This document shows positions 31,123 to 39,426 of a stretch of 44,748 bases of DNA, one piece after another. Each line of letters opens with the position of its first letter. Position 1 is the first letter of the stretch. A program made the position numbers and the translations under genes. The notes under the pieces are model-generated. The model searched no databases. It worked only from the letters and a program-made list of their open reading frames with translations, and had not been told where the DNA came from. Location: assembly GCA_027575765.1 (NCBI GenBank), contig JANBPT010000321.1, positions 1-44,748 of the forward strand. The letters run 5' to 3'. This DNA comes from Tieghemiomyces parasiticus (taxonomy: Eukaryota > Kickxellomycota > Dimargaritomycetes > Dimargaritales > Dimargaritaceae).

Positions 31123-31657
31123 GGTGGATAAGAGGTATGCGGCGAGGGTGCACAACGAATCAAACAGGAAGGGTTAAACAACTAGCTTAATTTTTTTTGG
31201 CAAAGAAAGGAGAATGGACAAACTTCAATGCGACAGCCGGAATCTCGGAATTCGACTGGATTGCAGCCGGTAAGTGAGCGATCGAAGCCTCAATGCTCAG
31301 GTAGAAGGGACAAGAAAACGGCGGTCGAGATTATTGCGGTAGGTCGGAACGGATCAGGGCGTAGGCTGTAGCAGCTTGCGCCTGATTCTCAGCAACGTAG
31401 TCAATCCGTTCCTCACCCAGCAGCACAACGGGCCACTCACACCGCTAGCACAGAGAAATCAGCCTCACCCAGGCCGAGCAGTCCCCGACCCCTGTGGCGG
31501 CATCCTGAAGGACTCCGTATCCTGGAATGCCTTATGCCGTACTGTATAAATTAGACGCGTTGGCCATCTCCATGTTTCTACATTCACGCAGCCGTGCTAT
31601 ATATAATCGGCTATTTACCCCCTACCCCAATACTCTAGTGGCTTTTAGTGTCCCGCC
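31123..31657. promoter_or_regulatory. Bidirectional promoter region (uL24m / Sad1)
   Basis: This 535-nt gap lies between two divergent start codons and should drive both genes. TATAAA occurs at 31545-31550 and a TATATATAA run at 31598-31606, about 110 and 55 nt upstream of the Sad1 ATG. No gene is visible inside it. Confidence 0.5.
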
Positions 31658-33266
31658 ATGACCGAACACGTTGATAAACGCCGCCGGGTGGCCTCGCCCA
31701 TCGTCTCGACCAACACCGACGATGAGGTCGGCCAGCCCCACCACACCGTGGCGACCGAAGCAAATCCCAGCGGCGCGTACGACGGCCTGTACCTAGACTC
31801 GGTCAACCGCTCGGTCCTCGACTTTGACTTTGAAAAAGTATGTTCCGTGTCCCTGGCCCATACTAACGTGTACGCCTGCCTGGTGTGCGGCAAGTACTTC
31901 CAGGGTCGGGGCAAGTCGTCGCACGCATACTTCCATAGCATCCACCAGGACCACCACGTGTACATCCACCTCACCACCCTTAAGGTATACATCCTACCCG
32001 AAGGGTACGAAGTGACTGACCCATCATTAGACGACATCCGGCACGTCATCGACCCCAAGTTTACGCCCGCCCAACTCGCGACGCTAAACTGTCCGCCAGC
32101 CCGGGGCGCGCCAGCCGTCACCGATCTGGCCCGCCGGCCTTACCTGCCAGGGTTCATAGGCATCAGCAATAATAACCACAATGACTACGTCAATGTGGTG
32201 GTCCAGGCCCTGGGTCACACCCCGGGGTTCCGTGACTATTTTATGGGCACCGATCTGACCGGCCGGTCCGAGTTGGTGCAGCGGTTCGGCTTGGCCCTAC
32301 GCAAACTGTGGAACCCGCGTGCTTTCCGCGGCCAGCTCTCGCTCCACGAGCTACTCCAGGAGGTATTCAAGACCAGTCAGGGTAAGTTCACCGCCACTAG
32401 CCAAGGTGACGCTGCCGATTTTATGATGTGGTTCCTCCACCACCTCCATCGCGGTCTAGGCGCAAAAGGTCGGCCGCCGCGTACGAGCATGGTCTATGAG
32501 TCGTTCCAGGGCGAGATGACGGTCACCACGACGCCGAATCGTAAGCAACCTGTCACTATGATCCCCACAACGGGAAACGATGGACCCACAGAGGTTCGCA
32601 CGTCCTTCCTGGTTCTCAGCTTGGACCTCCCCCCGGCACTTATCTTCCAGGACGAGGTGGAGAAGAACCTGGTCCCACAGGTCCCCATCGATGATCTGCT
32701 AGCTAAATTCGACGGCACGACCACTCAGGAACTCCCAGGATGCACCCGTCGGTACCGCCTCCACAGGCTGCCGCGATACCTCATCCTGACCGTCAAGCGG
32801 TTCACCCGCACCAACTTTACCACCGAGAAGAACCCAACCCTCGTTACGTTCCCCGTGACTGGCCTGGATGTGGGCCAACTCACGCGATTCGGCATAGAAA
32901 AGGAAGGTGACGAGCCCCAGAGCTGCAGGTACGACCTCGTGGCCAACATCAGTCACAGTGGCCGGGTCGGTAAGCCCGATAGCGCCTACACCGTCGATCT
33001 GCGGCGCCCCACTGGTCAGTGGTACCGGATCCAGGACCTCAACGTCGAGACTATTGATCCCCAACGATTGTTCCTGTCGGAAACGTATATACAGGTAAGT
33101 ATCATCAACTCTCTCGACGCGAAAATGGTTAAGCACCTAGAGCGTACCGGTTACTCCTAGGTAGGACATTTACTAGCGGACGAATTCTAATACACATCCC
33201 CTTTTACCTTGAACTCCTTATCCATTTGCCCATTGTATCTAGATCTGGTCACGAAGCGACAAATGA
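31658..33266 (+). CDS. SAD1: USP39/Sad1-type splicing factor, inactive ubiquitin-protease fold (2 exons)
   Basis: Model: exon 1 31658-33094 and exon 2 33243-33266, giving 486 residues. Exon 1 ends TYIQ; read straight through it gives a non-homologous tail. Splicing from GTAAGT (33095) to TATCTAG (33242) yields YIQIWSRSDK and a TGA, matching the family C-terminus. USP39/Sad1 is needed for U4/U6.U5 tri-snRNP assembly in pre-mRNA splicing. The N-terminal zf-UBP finger shows CLVCGKYF (74-81) followed by several His residues. The USP domain begins GFIGISNNNHNDYVNVVVQA (165-184); Asp176 sits where active proteases have the catalytic Cys. The C-terminal HY box is also degraded (around SAYTVDL). This matches the known pseudo-enzyme state of the family, not a new loss. 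Confidence 0.95.
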
Positions 33267-33518
33267 GTTATTGGCTATTGAATACCGGGAAACCCCCCCC
33301 CCCATCCCTGGTAATAAAAATCACTTTGCAACATGTGGAGGACGGATAGAGCAATTGTTGGTTTATTTAAGCGGGCCATGGGTTAAATACGGGCATATCT
33401 GGACCATGACTAAGGAGCGTAATGCCAAAGCAAATGAGAATGAAAGGAAATAAAAAGGTGTCAGATGGGTTAAATAGAACCCCAATAAAACGGGGAACGT
33501 TGATACAATAATAGTGGC

Positions 33519-34049
33519 TTAATTGAGGGCAAACACCTTGTCCTTGGCGCGGAAGTCCTTCTTCTTGGCGTTCTGGAAGGCCAGCTTCTGCTTGGCGAGT
33601 TTGTTGGCCTTGATGCGGTTATCGGCCTTAACGACCGTGGGGTTACCGCCATCGCGACGGTAGACGCCACCGCCATAACCGCTGCCACCCCCGTAGCCGA
33701 GGCCGCCGTCATAACCACCGCCATAGCCCAGGCCACCATCGTAACCACCATCGTAGCCACCACCATAGCCCACGCCGCTGTCATAACCACCGCCGTGGCC
33801 CAGACCACCATCGTAGCCACCGCCGTAACCGAGACCACCGTCATAACCACCACCATAGCCCCGGCCGCCGTCGTAACCACCGCCGTAACCGCTGTCGTAG
33901 CCACCGCCGTAGCCCAGACCACCATCGTAACCACCACCGTAACCGAGACCGCCGTCGTAACCACCACCATAACCACCGTCGCCGAGGCCGGGTTCTTGGG
34001 CGGCCGCGAGGGTGAAGAGGCAAGCACTGGCAAGGGCGATGAACTTCAT
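33519..34049 (-). CDS. Secreted Gly/Tyr/Asp-rich repeat protein, copy 1
   Basis: A 176-residue single-exon protein. Residues 1-17 (MKFIALASACLFTLAAA) form a clear signal peptide. Residues 18-128 are built from a 10-residue unit close to GGYDGGLGYG, about nine imperfect copies, with Cys absent. Then comes VYRR (129-132), a dibasic Kex2-type site. A basic C-terminal tail of about 44 residues follows, beginning DGGNPTVVKADNR and ending KVFALN. Such composition is typical of flexible, possibly adhesive or wall/matrix proteins, but the function is unknown. It is a tandem paralogue of the gene at 35316-35909. A TATA box (TATAAATA, minus strand) lies at 34207-34214, about 160 nt upstream of the start. 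Confidence 0.85.
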   Translation of the reverse strand: MKFIALASACLFTLAAAQEPGLGDGGYGGGYDGGLGYGGGYDGGLGYGGGYDSGYGGGYDGGRGYGGGYDGGLGYGGGYDGGLGHGGGYDSGVGYGGGYDGGYDGGLGYGGGYDGGLGYGGGSGYGGGVYRRDGGNPTVVKADNRIKANKLAKQKLAFQNAKKKDFRAKDKVFALN

Positions 34050-34206
34050 ATTGTCGACTGGATAAGGTGTAAAGAGAGAGAATGTGTGCGTGTATGTGTT
34101 TGCGTGCGTATGTGCAGGTTGAAAGAAGAAGGCCTACTGGGCTGTCTGGTGGGAAGTAAGTCGCTGGTGAGCTGATGATGTCCTCATTTGGCCTACCTGT
34201 CCAAGG

Positions 34207-34214
34207 TATTTATA
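34207..34214 (-). promoter_or_regulatory. TATA box of Gly-rich gene, copy 1
   Basis: Minus-strand TATAAATA, 158 nt upstream of the ATG at 34049. A 12-nt block, GTCGCTGGTGAG on the plus strand, lies between it and the gene at 34160-34171. The same block occurs in the promoter of copy 2. Confidence 0.6.
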
Positions 34215-35315
34215 CCGAACTGCTGAGATCTGAGCCCTGCTATTTTCACTATCCGGCTGACCTGCCTAGCCGGGCCAGCTGTGCTGTACCATGGATGCAA
34301 GGCAGATCGCCGGGCCGCTACTGGGATCCCTGGCCAGCCATGCACCTGGGCTTTCAATCACCCATATCAATCAGCAGAACAGGTGAGGACCATTTACTAC
34401 AGGTCCTCGGACGTCGACACTTTAATCTTATCCTCCCCGGTGCCCCTCTGATACAGGCTTTCTGTATTCCATCCAACTCCCATCTCTGTTGCATCACACC
34501 TTGATTTATAGCGCTGCATACCACAGTGCCACCTCCTTCGAGACGGATAGTACAGGTTGCCTGCCCTAGATTCACTGTAAATAAAAATTCACTTCACCTG
34601 AGATGGGTAGTAAATCCACCCAACGATTAAACGCCGGTGAACTACTCCAGAGTGGACCGACTGCCACAACTCAATGGCCATTGTCAACTGGCCTGCCTGG
34701 TCGGCTACATCGGCTAACATCGTCGTCGCCGTAGCCTCGGTAGAGTGGCCATGGCTGCTTGAGGGGTCGTTACCATGATATGCCTACATGCAGTCAGCCT
34801 TGGTTGCGATGGACCTCACTCATAGGGCCCTCCATCGCTAACACCCGGCGGAATCATCATACCGTGTGACATAGGATCCCAAACTGCCAATCAGAGGGAC
34901 AGCCATTAGTTCACCGTAGACCCTCAATAGACCACGAGTGAATGTGAGAAACGGAGTCGTTTTTATGAGCACGCCTGCTGCCGAAGGAGCCAAAATTCGA
35001 ATGTTTGACATGTACAATTAGACCCAAGGACCCAGGTTGTGCACCATGGGTTGGAAGCCTATACCCACTCACACCATGTCCTAATGGACACGACCATCTT
35101 GTCGGGGTATAACATTATTTTTATAATCTCCACCAATCCAGGTGCCATCCAAGTACCGTGTGGGTGGGCCAAATGTCTATTTAATGAGCTCTCAAGTTAA
35201 GGCTAACGTGATTCCTTAACGGAAAGTAGGCAAAAGGTTGATCTTAAGGAAGGGAAGGGGGGCGAACGATTTAAGACCTTGTAAATACGAGAAGTGCGTC
35301 CCGGGCCGCACTCTA
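34215..35315. other. Spacer between the two Gly-rich genes
   Basis: About 1.1 kb lying upstream of copy 1 and downstream of copy 2. I see no open frame with a recognisable product, no tRNA and no long repeat, so the duplication unit seems limited to gene plus proximal promoter. Confidence 0.5.
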
Positions 35316-35909
35316 TTAATTGAGGGCAAACACTTTGTCCTTGACGCGGAAGTCCTTCTTCTTGGCGTTCTGGAAGGCCAGCTTCTGCTTGGCGAGCTTG
35401 TTGGCCTTGATGCGATTATCGGCCTTAACGACCGTGGGGTTACCGCCATCGCGACGGTAGACGCCACCGCCATAACCGCTGCCACCCCCATAGCCGAGGC
35501 CGCCGTCATAACCACCGCCATAGCCCAGGCCACCATCGTAGCCAGCGCCATAGCCCAGACCACCGTCGTAACCACCACCGTAACCAAGTCCACCGTCGTA
35601 GCCACCCCCGTAGCCAAGTCCACCGTCGTAACCGCCGTCATAACCGCCGCCATAGCTGAGGCCACCGTCATAACCACCACCGTATCCGCGACCTCCATCC
35701 AGGCCGCCATCGTAACCTCCCCCGTAACCGAGATCCCCGCCGTAGCCCAGACCGCCACTGCGACGGTAAACATTACCGCCGTAGCTGTGACCATCGTCGT
35801 AGTCGATACCGCCGTCGAGCCCGTCGCCGTAACCTCCGGTGCCGAAGTCAGGTTCTTGGGCGGCCACGATGGCGAAGAGGCAGGCGCTAGCGAGGGCGAA
35901 AAGCTTCAT
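35316..35909 (-). CDS. Secreted Gly/Tyr/Asp-rich repeat protein, copy 2
   Basis: A 197-residue single-exon paralogue of the gene at 33519-34049. Signal peptide is at 1-17 (MKLFALASACLFAIVAA). The repeat region has the same GGYDGGLGYG-type unit, about 60-145. The extra length is an N-terminal segment (about 21-50) richer in Asp that ends in its own NVYRR dibasic site (RR 49-50). A second VYRR site (RR 152-153) precedes the tail. The last 45 residues are identical to copy 1 except for one Ala-to-Val change, and DNA identity is also very high there. This points to recent duplication or gene conversion. If Kex2 cuts both sites, the product would be released as two or three peptides; that is inference. 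Confidence 0.85.
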   Translation of the reverse strand: MKLFALASACLFAIVAAQEPDFGTGGYGDGLDGGIDYDDGHSYGGNVYRRSGGLGYGGDLGYGGGYDGGLDGGRGYGGGYDGGLSYGGGYDGGYDGGLGYGGGYDGGLGYGGGYDGGLGYGAGYDGGLGYGGGYDGGLGYGGGSGYGGGVYRRDGGNPTVVKADNRIKANKLAKQKLAFQNAKKKDFRVKDKVFALN

Positions 35910-36626
35910 ATTTACTAGTGAGAAAGTAGCGGAATACGGATGAGCTGAGGGAACTGTGGGTGTGTATAGGGTTGCGCGAAAAATAATGTCGCTGGTGAGA
36001 TGGTGAAGTTCCCTTTTGGCCGTTCCTGTTTGCCACTTTTATACGGTGAAGTGATGACCTGGTGGCCTACAGTTTACTTCTTATGTTGGTGCTGGGAATG
36101 CCCGAGTGCATTGAACCGAGCCGAGACTTAAGTGATAAACTGCGACGTCCAGCACACCCCACTCTGCGATATATTTTTCCTGGACAGCTCATGGACCGCT
36201 ACACCGTTTTCTAGACCCGAACTCCTGATAAGTCGTCCTGTGAAGCCGAACAGTGTCAGATGCTGGAGTGCCGGCTTACTACCTGGCTCCCCTAGGTTCA
36301 GTGTCCGTTTGAATGGGCTATTCGTACCCCATTTATCATCGAGAAGTGTTCTCTAGCGGGTTAAAATGGGAACCATGCGTTGGAGCACGTAGTCCTGGCC
36401 GCCCTTTAGATAGTAGAGCTGCGGAATGCAGTGGTTGACCAGTTCAAGCGTAGGCACCATAAGCGCTAGGCTAGGGAGATTATGCACCTCACGGCTTTGC
36501 TTGGCCGAGGACGAAGGGAAAACTGCTCACCGGGGCCCTTGAGAGTGCACGACAGCCAGTGTCGCACCTCACCTCTTGTTCATTCCTCACCTATCGCTCC
36601 ATCCCATTTTCTATCTTCACATCGTC
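35910..36626. other. Divergent promoter region (Gly-rich copy 2 / PDRG1)
   Basis: Holds the TATA box and leader of the minus-strand Gly-rich gene and, at the right end, the pyrimidine-rich leader of the plus-strand PDRG1 gene. No further gene is supported. Confidence 0.5.
36036..36043 (-). promoter_or_regulatory. TATA box of Gly-rich gene, copy 2
   Basis: Minus-strand TATAAAAG, 127 nt upstream of the ATG at 35909. The GTCGCTGGTGAG block shared with copy 1 is at 35988-35999, and both promoters also share a TTTGGCC-containing stretch just before the TATA box. Confidence 0.6.
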
Positions 36627-37584
36627 ATGGACCTAGTCGAGAGTAAGCGATCTGGCTGGTCATATGAGATTTCAGTGAACCTTGTGACTCACTGGGACAT
36701 ACGGCATCAACTGTCTGGCCTTAACAGGCCGCCTATAGCTCGCTTGGCCTGGCCATTGCTAATCTTCCATCACATTTAAAACATGCCCGTAATGTCCGAA
36801 CCCCAGAGCAATCGGAGAAGGAGAGCGTCGGCGAGGCTATCATGATTGACCGTCAAATGGTAAGCATGTCACCCTCTGGCCAAACACCGACTTGTTGAAC
36901 GCCAGGAGACTCAGGTTGGACGGAACTAGGAAATGGCACCTAACTGCGTTGATACCCACAACCCCAACGCCCGCCTCCCTCGCAACCAGGTCATAGACTA
37001 CGACCGCCGACGCAACAGCAACCGGGAGGCTCTACGCAACATCCAGAAGAAGACGGGTAAGCGGAGGAGGACTAGTGATTAAGTACGGCGATGCCTTGCC
37101 ATGTGGAGTGCTAAATACGAGACCCTGCACTGCGTGGATCGTTAACCGCCGTCCACTTTGTCGGGTCTTATCTTATTTCCCCATGGTTTTTGTTGACTAC
37201 GCATCCTTCAGACGGCAAATCCTGGGTCAGCCTCGGCGACCTGTTCATAAAGATGCCCAATAGCGCGGCCAGCGTCATGCTCAAGCAAGGTAGGTCTGCG
37301 CCCCCTGTGATTCCTGCCTTTGGGGACGATAGACCACTCTAGAGCATAGTGATAACCTATGGCCTCCCACCTCTCACCCACTGTTGCGAACAGATCAAAC
37401 TAAGTTAGACGCTGAGATCGACGAGGCCCGCGAACGCATCAAAGAAAACACGCTAAAATTGGAGGTGCTCGACGATGCTGAACAGTCGAACCGGAAGCGT
37501 GGTACACATCTGGCCGGGTTCGACCTGAGGCCGATAACGGCCCAGGAACTGTATAACGTGACTAAGCAAGAGCCCAAGGAATAG
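36627..37584 (+). CDS. PDRG1: PDRG1-like prefoldin-family protein (5 exons)
   Basis: Reconstructed from exons 36627-36642, 36807-36859, 36990-37056, 37212-37289 and 37394-37584, giving 134 residues; human PDRG1 has 133. The four introns (164, 130, 155, 104 nt) have GTAAGC or GTAGGT donors and CAG acceptors, and every junction keeps frame. The first exon is only 16 nt (MDLVE plus one base). Matches to the family are VIDYDRRRNSNREALRN (24-40), SWVSLGDLFIKMP (about 48-60), QDQTKLDAEIDEARERIKE and the C-terminal AGFDLRPITAQELYNV. The heptad-rich ends are the coiled-coil arms of a prefoldin-beta-like subunit. PDRG1 is part of the PAQosome (R2TP/prefoldin-like) chaperone complex, which assembles RNA polymerases and other machines. 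Confidence 0.9.
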
Positions 37585-39032
37585 TTTTTAAGGGGCCTAA
37601 AGGTACACGGGCTGGTTGTGTATAAATTTTTTGCGCCGTTATTTTCGTCTTGCCTAGCACTACCAATCGGGGAGGGGGGGAACTGCTAATGAGGTCAAAT
37701 TTGCCGCTAAAAAGATGGCCCAAGACGAAGCAATCAAGACCCTCGCTGACGAGTCATCAAGTCACCAGCTTTAATCTTCTCACAGTGTGTTTACTGTACT
37801 GTTCAGCTTGCTGCTCGCGGTTGGATGTGGGTTGGTCTGGGGCAGGGTGTGAGATCCTCCCCTCCTTGGCCCAATGGGCGAGTTGCAGGGCCGGCTTGAG
37901 AACCCCCGACTCCCCTACGTGTCACTGCACACATCCTGGCTGACAGATTCTTGACTGAGGAGTTTGGCGGGCCTCAGGGCAAGAAACTCGTGCGAGGTAG
38001 GCATTGGGCGGTCCCCACCGCATGAGAATGAAAAGGCGAAAGTGATTACAAAAAGGCGCTGGACCACCCAGAGCTAGGGCACAGTCTGGTCCAATGAGCT
38101 AGCGCGGCGGTCACCAAAATGGCCCAATTTCAGGGGGGCGCAGGATTCGGCAGCGGCCTACCCTTATAAACCCTCCGTTACGAGCTAATCTCGCTTTGTC
38201 AGCACCATGGGACCACGGGGTCCAGAGCGACTCGCAGTCAGCATGTGTCGGCGATAGCCGTCAGAAGGGAACCGTCACAGATCGGCCGGGCAATCTATAA
38301 CGGTGGCTACCAAAGCGCGGTCTGCCCTAATGGCTTTGTCAGCGACGCCATAAGTTGGTGCAACCTGGCCACCTTCCACGAGTGGGATACGTAAGCACGA
38401 CCGACGTTATCCATGCCGGCCGAGGACGGCCACTAGAAACTGTTGTGGAAAAGCAATGTTGGCAACTGACATAGCTGCCGTAGTGCATGCCTCTGGTAGC
38501 ACTGTTGCGGGGTAAGAAGGCTCCCTTAGAGCATGTCGACCAGGCCTGAAGAACCGACCAAGGCCTGGGGAGACTGTGCTGGCTGACACCTCTTCAGTAA
38601 CCAAGGCCTAGGAGAAGGAGGGATGGTTGAGGAAAATAGGCAACTACAGATGCATTAGCATAACTAGGGCCCCGCGCTGGGGCGTCTCGGTTGCGTACCT
38701 CACTGTATGAAGATGATGCCAGGGGTACCATAGTGGGGGGGGGAAGGAATCCAGTGGGATGAGGCCCAAGGTGTGCCATAAGCTTAAGTGGGGCACTAAT
38801 GACGCAGCCGGGTAGGCGAGGGGCGCGAGCGCATAGGGTGGGTATGAGAGATGGGGAGATAGATTGGAGGGTTTCACTTACCCACTCAGGCCCTCCTGTT
38901 GTCCCTTCCGCACTCACCCCCCGCACGTTCGTCAGCCCATCGTCATGCCGTTGGCGGGGCGGGACGCGGGAAGGTGGATCAGTCTGATTAGCCCGCCTTC
39001 CTTCGCTCTAGGCTCTATTGGGCCCTGCCGCT
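37585..39032. other. Ambiguous region with exon-like fragments
   Basis: Several short in-frame pieces look coding. 37689-37772 translates to NEVKFAAKKMAQDEAIKTL and on to a stop. 37947-37996 follows a CAG and ends at GTAGGC, reading FLTEEFGGPQGKKLVRG. 38281-38390 follows ACAG and ends at GTAAGC, reading from IGRAIYNGGYQSAVCPNGFV through SDAISWCNLATFHEWDT. A possible continuation from 38437 adds CCGKAMLATDIAAVVHASGS. TATAAA at 38165 and an ATG with good context at 38207 precede the third piece. I cannot join them into one satisfactory model or name a product. It may be a multi-exon secreted-protein gene or a decaying one. Confidence 0.3.
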
Positions 39033-39042
39033 CTATATATAT
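39033..39042 (+). promoter_or_regulatory. Probable TATA box of the transketolase gene
   Basis: CTATATATAT followed by TAATC lies about 110 nt upstream of a consensus splice donor in the presumed 5' leader, a position suited to a TATA box for a short non-coding first exon. Confidence 0.45.
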
Positions 39043-39150
39043 TAATCAGCCTCGCTCCGCCAGGGCTCTATCTAGTAGTGTTCTACTTCTTGCTTGCCTT
39101 GTTCACCTTTTAAATTTTGTAACCCGACTTCCCACATAGTATTATTCCAG

Positions 39151-39424
39151 GTAAGAACCTCCACTGCATGAGCCCCCCGGCTTGTTTCACCGTTCTGCTT
39201 CGCTACTGATCCGTCGGGTCACTCATTTCCCCCCTCCCCGACATGGCTGAGGTGCCTCCACTGCCGTACCACTGCTTCTAGAGGGCACCGCTGCGTTTGC
39301 GCTATGGTTGCCTGGTTGACCCCCGCCTTGTGACCTCGGTGACTGCTTCGGTGCGCCAGACTTCCGGGTCTAATTATTTTCACCTCCCCCTCTCTCGCAC
39401 ACCACTTAATCGAAACCCGTCCAG
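39151..39424 (+). other. Candidate 5'-UTR intron of the transketolase gene
   Basis: TTCCAG is followed by GTAAGA at 39151, and an acceptor GTCCAG ends at 39424, two bases before the start codon. A CTTAAT branch-like sequence lies near 39405. The arrangement mirrors the proposed leader intron of the SAM synthetase gene. Inferred from consensus only. Confidence 0.45.
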
Positions 39425-39426
39425 CC

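Noticed and set aside
31658..33266. Loss of the catalytic Cys in the ubiquitin-protease domain as a new inactivation
   Set aside because: Asp at this position and a degraded His box are the normal state of USP39/Sad1 proteins.
35238..35918. 226-codon plus-strand Ala/Thr/Val-rich frame antisense to Gly-rich copy 2 (and a similar one at 33795-34175)
   Set aside because: The repetitive content is just the complement of the Gly/Tyr repeat codons. The minus-strand frames have signal peptides and TATA boxes.
38391..38436. 46-nt intron joining the exon-like piece at 38281 to one at 38437
   Set aside because: The join is in frame but the intron is much shorter than all supported ones and has no branch-site match, so I did not build a gene on it.
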